Positions 1 through 12,370 of a stretch of DNA of 64,000 nucleotides are shown one piece after another. The stretch comes from Calliopsis andreniformis (taxonomy: Eukaryota > Arthropoda > Insecta > Hymenoptera > Andrenidae): the NCBI RefSeq assembly GCF_051401765.1, contig NW_027480422.1, forward strand, positions 27,360,001 to 27,424,000, in the 5' to 3' direction. The notes under the pieces are model-generated. The model was not told where the DNA came from. It did not search any database and saw only the letters and a list, made by a program, of their open reading frames with translations. Position numbers and translations under genes: made by a program. Each line of letters begins with the position of its first letter. Positions within the stretch are counted from its first letter, which is position 1.

Positions 1-60
1 GCAATTATTCGTTTTATACGAAGGAAAAACTGTTGTATTTACGTTGTATTTTATGCTTCT

Positions 61-108
61 GGCGTTGACTTCTTAGGCCCTAACTATTCGATCTGGTGGA
101 GCAACGCC
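61..108. other. inverted repeat within the monomer (example)
   Basis: GGCGTTG at monomer positions 61-67 and CAACGCC at 102-108 are perfect 7-bp inverted arms around a 34-base loop. The pair recurs in most monomers. Some monomers have GGCATTG on the left while the right arm stays CAACGCC, so I see no compensating change. It could allow a hairpin or cruciform, but pairing is not supported by covariation. Confidence 0.45.
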
Positions 109-2164
109 CTAGAGTGAAGGCTAGGATACCCGGAACGTAGAAATGACCATCACTTTCACACTGGTTGTAATTACTCCTGTCATGCGATGGAAAAACTGTT
201 GTATCTTTATTGTGTTTTATGCTTCTGGCGTTGACTTCTTAGGCCCTAACTGTTCGATATGGTGGAGCAACGCCCTAGAGTGAAGGGTAGGTTGCCAGGA
301 ACGCAGAAATGACCATTACCTTCACACTGGTTGCAGTTATTCCTGTTATATGATGGAAAAACTGTTGTATTCCTATTGTATTTTATGCACCTGGTGTTGA
401 CTTCCTAGGCGCTAACTATTCGATCTGGTGGAGCAACGCCTCAGAGTTATATCTAGGATGGCCGGAACGTAGAAATGGCCGTCACTTTCACATTGGTTGC
501 AATTATTCGCTTTATACGATGGAACAGCTGTTGTATTTATATTGTGTTTTATGCTTCTGGCGATGACTTCTTAGGCCCTAGCTATTCGATCTGGTGGAGC
601 AACACCGTAGAGTGAAGCCCTGGCTGCCCGCAACCTAGAAGTGACTATCACTTTCACACTGGTTGCAATTATTCGTGTTATACGATGGAAAAACCGTTGC
701 ATTTTCATTGTATTTTATGCTTCGGGCGTTGACTTCTAAGGCCCTAACTATTCCACCTGGTGGAGCAACGCCCTAGAGTGAAGACTAGGATGCCCGGAAC
801 GTAGAAATGACCATCATTTTCAAATCGGTTGCAATTATTCGTTATATACGATGAAAAAACTGTTGCATTTGTTTTGTACTTTACGCTTCTGGCGTTGACT
901 TCTAAGGCCCTAACAATTCGTTCTGGCGGAACAACGCCCTAGAGTGCAGCCTAGGTTGCCCGGAACGTAGAAATGACCATCACTTTCACACTGATGGCTA
1001 TTACTCATTATATACGATGGAAAAACTGTTGTATTTTTATTGTATTTTATGCTCCGGGCGTAGACTTTTAAGGCCCTATCTATTCGATTTGGTAGAGCAA
1101 CACCCTACACTGAAGCCTAGGTTGCCTGGAACGTAGAAATGGCTATCACTTTCACACGGGTCGCAATTATTCGTGTCATACAATGGAAAAACCGTTTCAT
1201 TTTCATTGTATTTTGTTCTTCGGGCGTTGACATCTAAGGCCCTAACGATTCTATCTGGTGGAGCAACGCCCTAGAGTGAAGCCTAGGTTGACCGGAACGT
1301 AGAACTGACCATAACTTTCACTCTGGTTGCAATTATTCCTGCTATACGATGGAAAAGCTGTTGTATTTATATTGTATTTTATGCTTCTGGCGTTGATTTC
1401 TTAGGCCCAAACTATTCGGTCTGGTGGACCAACGCCCTAGAGTGAAGCCGAGGTTGCACGGACCGCAGATGTGACCATACCTTTCACACTGGCTGCAATT
1501 ATTCGTTTTATACAATGGAAGAACTGTTCGATTTGTTTTGTATTTTATGCTTCGGGCGTTGACTTCTAAGGACCTAACTATTCGATCTGGTGGACCAACG
1601 CCCTAGAGTGAAGCGTAGGTTGTCAGGAACGTAGAAATGACCATCACTTTCCCACTGTTTGCACTTATTCCTGTTATACGATGGAAAATCTGTTGTATTT
1701 ATATTGTATTTTATGCTTCTGGCGTTTACTTCTAAGGTCCTAACTATTGGATCTGGTGGACCAACGCCCTAGAGTGAAACGTAGGTTGTCAGGAACGTAG
1801 AAATGACCATCACTTTCCCATTGTTTGCAACTATTCCTGTTATACTATGGAACATCTGTTGTATTTATATTGTATTTTATGATTCTGGCGTTGACTTCTA
1901 AGGTCCTAGCTATTCAATCTCGTGAGGCAACGTCCAAGAGTGAAGCCTAGGTTGCCCGGATCGTAGATATGACCATTACGTTCACACTGGTTGCAATTAT
2001 TCGTTTTACACGATGGAAAAACTGTTGCATTTTTATTGTATTTCCTGCTTTTGGCTTTGACTTCTAAGGTCCTAGCTATTCGATCTGTTGGGCCAACGTC
2101 CAAGAGTGAAGCCAATGTTGCACGGAACGTGGAAGTGGCCATTGCTTTCACACTGGTTGCAATT

Positions 2165-2181
2165 ATTCGTTTTATACGATG
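2165..2181 (+). other. CENP-B-box-like site, common form (example)
   Basis: At monomer positions 7-23 many monomers read ATTCGTTTTATACGATG. The mammalian CENP-B box is NTTCGNNNNANNCGGGN, with nine essential bases. Seven of them (TTCG, A, CG) match in the right spacing; the last two are AT instead of GG. This example is given for the class. Other monomers carry TTCC or TTCA at the same place. Binding of any protein is not shown by the sequence, and CENP-B itself is only established in mammals. Confidence 0.35.
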
Positions 2182-3900
2182 GAAAAACTGTTATACACAT
2201 ATCGTATTTTATTCTTCCGGCGTTGACTTCTTGGGCCCTAACTATTTGATCTGGTGGAACAATGCCAGAGTGTATAGCCTAGGTTGCACGGAACGAAGAA
2301 ATGACCATTACTTTTACACTGTTTGCAATTATTCCTGTTATACGATGGAAAAACTGTTGTATTTTTGTTGTATTTTATGCTTCTGGCGTCCACTTCTTAG
2401 GCCCTAACCATTCGATATGGTGGAGCAACGCCCTAGAGTAAAGCCGAGGTTGCCCGGAACGTAGAAATGACCGTTACTTTCACAATGTTTGCAATCATTG
2501 ATTGTATACGATGGAAAAACTGTAGTATTTATATTGTATTTTATGCCTCTGGCGTTGACTTCTAAACCTGTAGCCATTCGATGTGGTGGAGCAACGCCCT
2601 AGAGTGAAGCCTAGGTTGCACGGAACGTAGAAATGACCATATTTTTTACACTGGTTGCAACTATTCGTTTTATACAATGGAAAAACAGTTCTATTAATTT
2701 TGTATTTTATGCTTCGGGCGTTAACTTCTAAGGCCCTAACTATTCGATCTGGTGGAGCAACGCCCTAGAGTGAAGCCTATGTTGCACGCAACGTAGAAAT
2801 GACCATTACTCTCACACTGGTTGCAATTATTCGTTATATACGATGGAAAAACTGTTGCATTTATATTGTATTTTATGCTTCTGGCGTTGACTTCTCAGGC
2901 CCTAACAGTTCGATCTGGTGGAACAACGCCCTAGAGTGAAGCCTAAGTTGCCCGGAACGAGGAAATGACCATCAGTTTCGCACTGGTTGCAATTATTCTC
3001 GTTATACAATGGAAAAACTATTGTATTTTTATTGTACTTCATGTTTCGGGCGTTGACTTCTAAGGGCCTAGCTATTCGATCTGGTGGAGCAACGCCCTAG
3101 AGTGAAGCCTAGGTTGCCCGGAACGTAGAAATGACCATTGCCTTCATACTGGTAGCAATTATTCGTTTTATGCGATGGAAAAACTGTTGTATTTATCTTG
3201 TATTTGGTGTTCCTGGCGTTGACATCTTAGGCCCTAGCTATTGGATCTGGTGGACCAACGCCCTAGAGTGAAGCCTAGGTTGCCCGTTTCGTAGAAATGA
3301 CCATTACCTTCACACTTCTTGCAATTATACATTTTATACGATGGAAAAACTATTGTACTTATGTGGTATTTTGTTCTTTTGGCGTCGAATTCTAAGTCCC
3401 TAGCTATTCGATCTGGTGGAGCAATGCCCTAGAGTGAAGCCTAGGTCACCCGGAACATAGAAATGACCAGTACTTTCACACTGGTTGCAGCTTTCCTGTT
3501 ATACGATGGAAAAACTGTTGCATTTTTATTGTATTTTATGCTTCTGGAGTTGTATTCAAAGTCCCTAACTATTCGATCTGGAGGAGCAGCGCCCTGGAGT
3601 TAAGCCTAGGTAGCCCGGAAAGTAGGAATGACCATAACTTTCACACTGGTTGCAATTATTCGTTTTATACAATGGAAAAGCTGTTCTGTTTATTTTGTGT
3701 TTTATGCTTCGGGCGTTGACATCTAAGTCCCTAGCTATTCGATCTGGTGGAGCAACGCCCTACAGCGGAACTGAGGTTGCCCGGAACGTAGAAATGACCT
3801 TTACTTTCACACTGGTTGCAATTATTCCTTTTATACGATGGAAAATCTGTTGTATTTATATTGTATTTTATGCTTCTGGGGTTGACTTCTTAGGCCATAA

Positions 3901-6900
3901 CTATTCGATCTGGTGGAACAATGCCCTAGAGTGAAGCCTAGTTTGCCCGGAGCGTAGAAATGACCATTACCTTCACACTGGTTGCAATTATTCCTTTTAT
4001 ACGATGGAAAAACTGTTGTATTTTTATTGTATTTTATGCTTCTGGCGTTGACTTCTGAGTCCCTAGCTATTCGATCTGGTGGAGCAACGCCCTACAGCGA
4101 AACCTAGGTTGCCCGGAACGTAGAAATGACCTTTACTTTCACACTGTTTGCAAATATACATTATATACGGTGGAAAAGCTGTTGTATTTATATTGTATTT
4201 TATGCTTCTGGCGTTGACTTCTTAGGCCCTAACTATTCGATCTGGTGGAACAATGACCTAGTGTGAAGCCTAGGTTGCCCGGAACGTTGAAATGACCATA
4301 ACTTTCACACTGGTTGCAATTATTCGTTTTATACGATGGAAAGACTGTTGTATTTATATTGTATTTTATAGTTATGGCGTTGTGTTCTAGGGCCATAGCT
4401 ATTCGATGTGGTTGAGCAACGCCCTAGAGTGAAGCCTAGGTTGCCCGGAACGTAGAAATGACCATTGCTTTCATACTGGTAGCAATTATTCGTTTTATAC
4501 GATGGATAAACTGTTGTATTTATCTTGTATTTGGTGTTCCTGGCGTTGACTTCTTAGGCCGAGCTATTGGATCTGGTGGACCAACGCCCTAGAGTAAAGC
4601 CTAGGTTGCCCGGAACGTAGAAGTGACCATAACATTCATACTGGTTGCAATTATTCGTTTTATACGATGGAAAAACTTTTGTATCTTTATTTTATTTTAT
4701 GCTTCTAGCGTTGACTTCTAAGTCCCTAGCTATTCGATCTCGTGGAGCAACGCCATAGAGTGAAGCCTAGGTTGCCCGGGACGTAGAAATGACCATCACC
4801 TTCACTCTGGTTGCAATTATTCCTGTTATGCGATGGAAAAACTGTGGTATTTATATTATATTTTATGCTTCAGGCGTTGACTTCTAAGGCCGTAGCTATT
4901 CGATGTGGTGGAGCAACGCCCTAGAGTGAAGCCTATGTTGCCCGGAACGTAGAAATGATCATCGCTACCACACTCTTTGCAATTATTCATATTATACAGT
5001 GGAAAAACTGTTGTATTTATATTGCATTTTATGCTACTGGCATTGACTTCTAAGGCCCTAACTATTCGATGTGGTGGAGCAACGCCCTAGAGTGAAGCCT
5101 AGGTTGCCCGGAACGTAGAAATGACCATAGCTTTCACACTGGTTGCTATTATTCCTGTTATACGATGGACAAACTGTTGGATTTATAATGTACTTTATGC
5201 TTCTGGCGTTGACTTCTAAGGCCCTATGTATTCGATCTGGTGGAGCAATGGCTCTGTGTTAAGTCTAGGATTCCCGGAACGTAGAAATGGCCGTTACTTT
5301 CACACTGGTTGCAATTACTCATTTTATGCGATGGAAAAACTGTTATACATATATCGTATTTTATGCTTCTGGCATTGACTTCTTAGGCCCTAACTATTCG
5401 ATCTGGTGGAGCCACGCCATAGGGTGAAGTCTAGGTTGCCCGGAACGTAGAAATGACCATTACTTCCACACCGTTTGCAATTATTCGTATTATACAGTGG
5501 AACAACTGATGTATTTATATGGCATTTTATGCTTCTGGCATTGACTTCTTAGGCCCTAGCTATTGGATTTGGTGGACCAACGCCCTAGAGTGAAGCCTAG
5601 GCTTCCCGGAACGTAGAAATGACCATAACATTCATACTGGTTGCAATTATTCGTTTTATACGATGGAGAAACTGTTGTATTTTTATTTTATTTTATGCTT
5701 CTAGAGTTGACTTCTAAGTCCCTACCTATTCGATCTCGTGGAGCAACGCCCTCGAGTGAAGCCTAGGTTGCCGGGACGTAGAAATGACCATCACCTTCAC
5801 TCTGGCTGCAATTATTCCTGTTATACGATGGAAAAACTGTTGTATTTATATTATATTTTATGCTCCAGGCGTTGACTTGTTAGGCCCTAACTATTCGATC
5901 TGGTGGAGCATGGCCCTAGAGTGAAGCCTAGGTTGCCCGGAATGTAGAAATGACCATCACTTTCACACTGGTTGCAATTATTCTTGTTATACAATGGAAA
6001 AACTGTTGTATTTATTTTGTATTTTATGCCTCTGGCGTTGACTTCTAAGGCCGTAGCTATTCGATGTGGTGGAGCAACGCCCTAGAGAAAAGCCTAGGTT
6101 GCCCGGAACGTAGAAATGACCATGTCTTTCACACTGCTTGCAATTATTCCTGTTATACGATGGAAAAGCTGTTGTATTTGTATTGTGTTTTATGCTTCTG
6201 GCATTGACTTCTAAGGCCCTAACTATTCGATGTGGTGGAGCAACGCCATAGAGTGAAGGCTAGGATGCCCGCAACGTAGAAATGACCATACCTTTCAAAC
6301 TGGTTGCAATTATACCTGTTATACGATGGAAAAGCTGTTGTATTTGTGTTGTGTTTTATGCTTCTGGCGTTGACTTCTAAGGCCCTATGTATTCAATCTG
6401 GCGGAGCAATGGCTCAGTGTTAAGTCTAGGATGCCCGGAACGTAGAAATGGCCGTTACTTTCACACTGGTTGCAATTATTCATTTTATACGATGGAAAAA
6501 CTGTTGTACATATATCGTATTTTATGCTTCTGGCGATGACTTCTTAGGCCCTAACTATTCGATCTGGTGGAGCAGCGCCCTAGGGTGAAGCCTAGCTTGC
6601 CCGGAACGTAGAAATGACCATAACTATCAGACTGGTTAAAATTATTCGTTTTATACGATGGAAAGACTGTTGTATTTATATTGTATTTTATAGTTATGGC
6701 ATTGTGCTCTAGGGCCGTAGCTATTCGATGTGGTTGAGCAACGCCCTAGAGTGAAGCCTAGGTTGCCCGGAACGTAGAAATGACCATAGCTTTCATACTG
6801 GTTGCAATTATTCGTTTTATACGATGGAAAAACTGTTGTATTTATTTTGTGTTTTATGCTTCGGGCGTTGACATCTAAGTCCCTAGCTATTCGATCTGGT

Positions 6901-8545
6901 GGAGCAACGCCCTACAGCGTAACTGAGGTTGCCCGGAACGTAGAAATGACCTTTACTTTCACACTGGTTGCAATTATTCCTTTTATACGATGGAAAATCT
7001 GTTGTATTTATATTGTATTTTATGCTTCTGGCGTTTACTTCTGAGGCCATAACTATTCGATCTGGTGGAACAATGCCCTAGAGTGAAGCCTAGTTTGCCA
7101 GGAACGTAGAAATGACCATTACCTTCACACTGGTCGCAATTATTCCTTTTATACGATGGAAAATCTGTTGTATTTATATTGTATTTTATGCTTCTGGCAT
7201 TGACTTCTAAGGCCCTAACTATTCGATGTGGTGGAGCAACGCCCTAGAGTGAAGCCTAGGTTGCCCGGAACGTGGAAATGACCATAGCTTTCACACTGGT
7301 TGCAATTACATCTGTTATACGAGGGAAAAACTGTTTCATTTATATTGCATTTTATGCTTCTGGCGTTGACTTCTGAGGCCATAACTATTCGATCTGGTGG
7401 AACAATGCCCTAGAGTGAAGCCTAGTTTGCCAGGAACGTAGAAATGACCATTACCTTCACACTGGTCGCAATTATTCCTTTTATACGATGGAAAATCTGT
7501 TGTATTTATATTGTATTTTATGCTTCTGGCATTGACTTCTAAGGCCCTAACTATTCGATGTGGTGGAGCAACGCCCTAGAGTGAAGCCTAGGTTGCCCGG
7601 AACGTAGAAATGACCATTACTTCCTCACTGTATGCAATTATTCATTTTATACAATGGAAAAGCTGTTGCATTTATATTGTATTTTATGCTTCTGGCATTG
7701 ACATCTAAGGCCCTAACTATTCGATGTGGTGGAGCTACGCCATAGAGCGAAACCTAGGTTGCTCGGAACGTAGAAATGACCATTACTTTCACACTGGTTG
7801 TAATTATTCCTGTTATACGATGGACAAACTGTTGGATTTTTAATGTACTTTATGCTTCTGGCGTTGACTTCTAAGGCCCTATGTATTCGATCTGGTGGAG
7901 CAATGGCTCTGTGTTAAGTCTAGGATTCCCGGAACGTAGAAATGGCCGTTACTTTCACACTGGTTGCAATTACTCATTTTATGCGATGGAAAAACTGTTA
8001 TACATATATCGTATTTTATGCTTCTGGCATTGACTTCTTAGGCCCTAACTATTCGATCTGGTGGAGCCACGCCATAGGGTGAAGTCTAGGTTGCCCGGAA
8101 CGTAGAAATGACCATTACTTCCACACCGTTTGCAATTATTCGTATTATACAGTGGAACAACTGATGTATTTATATGGCATTTTATGCTTCTGGCATTGAC
8201 TTCTTAGGCCCTAGCTATTGGATTTGGTGGACCAACGCCCTAGAGTGAAGCCTAGGCTTCCCGGAACGTAGAAATGACCATAACATTCATACTGGTTGCA
8301 ATTACTCGTTTTATACGATGGAGAAACTGTTGTATTTTTATTTTATTTTATGCTTCTAGAGTTGACTTCTAAGTCCCTAGCTATTCGATCTCGTGGAGCA
8401 ACGCCCTCGAGTGAAGCCTAGGTTGCCGGGACGTAGAAATGACCATCACCTTCACTCTGGCTGCAATTATTCCTGTTATACGATGGAAAAACTGTTGTAT
8501 TTATATTATATTTTATGCTCCAGGCGTTGACTTGTTAGGCCCTAA
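3901..8545. repeat. 28-mer higher-order unit, copy 1 (4,645 bp)
   Basis: From about 3,901 the sequence matches that at +4,645 bp (28 x 166 minus 3), starting with the variant GGTGGAACAATGCCCTAG. The three missing bases are single deletions near 4,560, 5,771 and 8,424. Upstream of 3,900 the match is lost, which sets the left edge. Within this unit about 5,150-5,905 is repeated at about 7,805-8,560 (offset 2,655 bp, 16 monomers minus 1), so the unit is itself a partial duplication. About 7,040-7,255 also recurs at about 7,370-7,590, which gives local monomer gains. Confidence 0.8.
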
Positions 8546-11500
8546 CTATTCGATCTGGTGGAACAATGCCCTAGAGTGAAGCCTAGTTTGCCCGGAACGT
8601 AGAAATGACCATTACCTTCACACTGGTTGCAATTATTCCTTTTATACGATGGAAAAACTGTTGTATTTTTATTGTATTTTATGCTTCTGGCGTTGACTTC
8701 TGAGTCCCTAGCTATTCGATCTGGTGGAGCAACGCCCTACAGCGAAACCTAGGTTGCCCGGAACGTAGAAATGACCTTTACTTTCACACTGTTTGCAAAT
8801 ATACATTATATACGGTGGAAAAGCTGTTGTATTTATATTGTATTTTATGCTTCTGGCGTTGACTTCTTAGGCCGTAACTATTCGATCTGGTGGAACAATG
8901 ACCTAGTGTGAAGCCTAGGTTGCCCGGAACGTTGAAATGACCATAACTTTCACACTGGTTGCAATTATTCGTTTTATACGATGGAAAGACTGTTGTATTT
9001 ATATTGTATTTTATAGTTATGGCGTTGTGTTCCAGGGCCATAGCTATTCGATGTGGTTGAGCAACGCCCTAGAGTGAAGCCTAGGTTGCCCGGAACGTAG
9101 AAATGACCATTGCTTTCATACTGGTAGCAATTATTCGTTTTATACGATGGATAAACTGTTGTATTTATCATGTATTTGGTGTTCCTGGCGTTGACTTCTT
9201 AGGCCCAGCTATTGGATCTGGTGGACCAACGCCCTAGAGTAAAGCCTAGGTTGCCCGGAACGTAGAAGTGACCATAACATTCATACTGGTTGCAATTATT
9301 CGTTTTATACGATGGAAAAACTTTTGTATCTTTATTTTATTTTATGCTTCTAGCGTTGACTTCTAAGTCCCTAGCTATTCGATCTCGTGGAGCAACGCCA
9401 TAGAGTGAAGCCTAGGTTGCCCGGGACGTAGAAATGACCATCACCTTCACTCTGGTTGCAATTATTCCTGTTATGCGATGGAAAAACTGTGGTATTTATA
9501 TTATATTTTATGCTTCAGGCGTTGACTTCTAAGGCCGTAGCTATTCGATGTGGTGGAGCAACGCCCTAGAGTGAAGCCTATGTTGCCCGGAACGTAGAAA
9601 TGATCATCGCTACCACACTCTTTGCAATTATTCATATTATACAGTGGAAAAACTGTTGTATTTATATTGCATTTTATGCTTCTGGCATTGACTTCTAAGG
9701 CCCTAACTATTCGATGTGGTGGAGCAACGCCCTAGAGTGAAGCCTAGGTTGCCCGGAACGTAGAAATGACCATAGCTTTCACACTGGTTGCAATTATTCC
9801 TGTTATACGATGGACAAACTGTTGGATTTATAATGTACTTTATGCTTCTGGCGTTGACTTCTAAGGCCCTATGTATTCGATCTGGTGGAGCAATGGCTCT
9901 GTGTTAAGTCTAGGATTCCCGGAACGTAGAAATGGCCGTTACTTTCACACTGGTTGCAATTACTCATTTTATGCGATGGAAAAACTGTTATACATATATC
10001 GTATTTTATGCTTCTGGCATTGACTTCTTAGGCCCTAACTATTCGATCTGGTGGAGCCACGCCATAGGGTGAAGTCTAGGTTGCCCGGAACGTAGAAATG
10101 ACCATTACTTCCACACCGTTTGCAATTATTCGTATTATACAGTGGAGCAACTGATGTATTTATATGGCATTTTATGCTTCTGGCATTGACTTCTTAGGCC
10201 CTAGCTATTGGATTTGGTGGACCAACGCCCTAGAGTGAAGCCTAGGCTTCCCGGAACGTAGAAATGACCATAACATTCATACTGGTTGCAATTATTCGTT
10301 TTATACGATGGAGAAACTGTTGTATTTTTATTTTATTTTATGCTTCTAGAGTTGACTTCTAAGTCCCTAGCTATTCGATCTCGTGGAGCAACGCCCTCGA
10401 GTGAAGCCTAGGTTGCCGGGACGTAGAAATGACCATCACCTTCACTCTGGCTGCAATTATTCCTGTTATACGATGGAAAAACTGTTGTATTTATATTATA
10501 TTTTATGCTCCAGGCGTTGACTTCTTAGGCCCTAACTATTCGATCTGGTGGAGCATGGCCCTAGAGTGAAGCCTAGGTTGCCCGGAATGTAGAAATGACC
10601 ATCACTTTCACACTGGTTGCAATTATTCTTGTTATACGATGGAAAAACTGTTGTATTTATTTTGTATTTTATGCCTCTGGCGTTGACTTCTAAGGCCGTA
10701 GCTATTCGATGTGGTGGAGCAACGCCCTAGAGAAAAGGCTAGGTTGCCCGGAACGTAGAAATGACCATGTCTTTCACACTGCTTGCAATTATTCCTGTTA
10801 TACGATGGAAAAGCTGTTGTATTTGTATTGTGTTTTATGCTTCTGGCATTGACTTCTAAGGCCCTAACTATTCGATGTGGTGGAGCAACGCCATAGAGTG
10901 AAGGCTAGGATGCCCGCAACGTAGAAATGACCATACCTTTCAAACTGGTTGCAATTATACCTGTTATACGATGGAAAAGCTGTTGTATTTGTGTTGTGTT
11001 TTATGCTTCTGGCGTTGACTTCTAAGGCCCTATGTATTCGATCTGGCGGAGCAATGGCTCAGTGTTAAGTCTAGGATGCCCGGAACGTAGAAATGGCCGT
11101 TACTTTCACACTGGTTGCAATTATTCATTTTATACGATGGAAAAACTGTTGTACATATATCGTATTTTATGCTTCTGGCGATGACTTCTTAGGCCCTAAC
11201 TATTCGATCTGGTGGAGCAGCGCCCTAGGGTGAAGCCTAGCTTGCCCGGAACGTAGAAATGACCATAACTATCAGACTGGTTAAAATTATTCGTTTTATA
11301 CGATGGAAAGACTGTTGTATTTATATTGTATTTTATAGTTATGGCATTGTGCTCTAGGGCCGTAGCTATGCGATGTGGTTGAGCAACGCCCTAGAGTGAA
11401 GCCTAGGTTGCCCGGAACGTAGAAATGACCATAGCTTTCATACTGGTTGCAATTATTCGTTTTATACGATGGAAAAACTGTTGTATTTATTTTGTGTTTT

Positions 11501-12370
11501 ATGCTTCGGGCGTTGACATCTAAGTCCCTAGCTATTCGATCTGGTGGAGCAACGCCCTACAGCGTAACTGAGGTTGCCCGGAACGTAGAAATGACCTTTA
11601 CTTTCACACTGGTTGCAATTATTCCTTTTATACGATGGAAAATCTGTTGTATTTATATTGTATTTTATGCTTCTGGCGTTGACTTCTGAGGCCATAACTA
11701 TTCGATCTGGTGGAACAATGCCCTAGAGTGAAGCCTAGTTTGCCAGGAACGTAGAAATGACCATTACCTTCACACTGGTCGCAATTATTCCTTTTACACG
11801 ATGGAAAATCTGTTGTATTTATATTGTATTTTATGCTTCTGGCATTGACTTCTAAGGCCCTAACTATTCGATGTGGTGGAGCAACGCCCTAGAGTGAAGC
11901 CTAGGTTGCCCGGAACGTGGAAATGACCATAGCTTTCACACTGGTTGCAATTACATCTGTTATACGAGGGAAAAACTGTTTCATTTATATTGCATTTTAT
12001 GCTTCTGGCGTTGACTTCTTAGGCCCTAACTATTCGATCTGGTGGAGCAACGCCCTAGAGTGAAGCCTAGGTTGCACGGAACGTAGAAATGACCATTACT
12101 TCCTCACTGTATGCAATTATTCATTTTATACAATGGAAAAGCTGTTGCATTTATATTGTATTTTATGCTTCTGTCATTGACATCTAAGGCCCTAACTATT
12201 CGATGTGGTGGAGCTACGCCATAGAGCGAAACCTAGGTTGCTCGGAACGTAGAAATGACCATTACTTTCACACTGGTTGTAATTATTCCTGTTATACGAT
12301 GGACAAACTGTTGGATTTTTAATGTACTTTATGCTTCTGGCGTTGACTTCTAAGGCCCTATGTATTCGAT
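8546..12370. repeat. 28-mer higher-order unit, copy 2 (partial)
   Basis: This copy follows copy 1 at +4,645 bp with high similarity, for example the CATGTCTTTCACACTGCTTG variant at 6,121 and 10,766. After about 7,580 of copy 1 the offset becomes 4,479 bp, so this copy has one monomer less. At about 12,370 it switches to the version found near 6,390 (GGCGGAGCAATGGCTCAG), which marks a recombination joint. Single-base deletions lie near 9,205 and 10,414. The one near 10,414 is inherited with the unit from 5,771, and the one near 9,205 corresponds to the one at 4,560. Confidence 0.75.

Larger units (their letters stand above)
1..3900. repeat. diverged monomeric satellite zone
   Basis: About 23.5 monomers with many private substitutions. 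I found no clear higher-order period inside this stretch. The last part, about 3,160-3,740, resembles 14,110-14,690 at an offset of 10,949 bp (66 monomers minus 7 deleted bases); both carry a GCCCGTTTCG or GCCCGTATCG variant and a shared one-base deletion in GCAGCTTTCC. This zone looks like the oldest and least homogenised part of the window. No gene or other element is visible. Confidence 0.85.

Noticed and set aside
1..166. The monomer as an old dimer of an 83-bp unit.
   Set aside because: TATTCG occurs at positions 6-11 and 85-90, and both are followed by short GG-containing stretches, but the two halves otherwise do not align. One short match is not enough.
3825..3841. A true pJ-alpha site (ATTCCTTTTATACGATG form).
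   Set aside because: It matches the first eight bases, TTCCTTTT, but departs in much of the second half. It is reported only as part of the two-form comparison.
5221..7876. The 2,655-bp spacing here equals the period of the 16-mer at the right end, suggesting one shared higher-order repeat.
   Set aside because: Both are 16 monomers minus one base, but the deletion is at a different monomer position (GTTGCCGGGACG here, CACTGGTGCAATT there) and the monomer variants differ. The equal length is a coincidence of monomer count.
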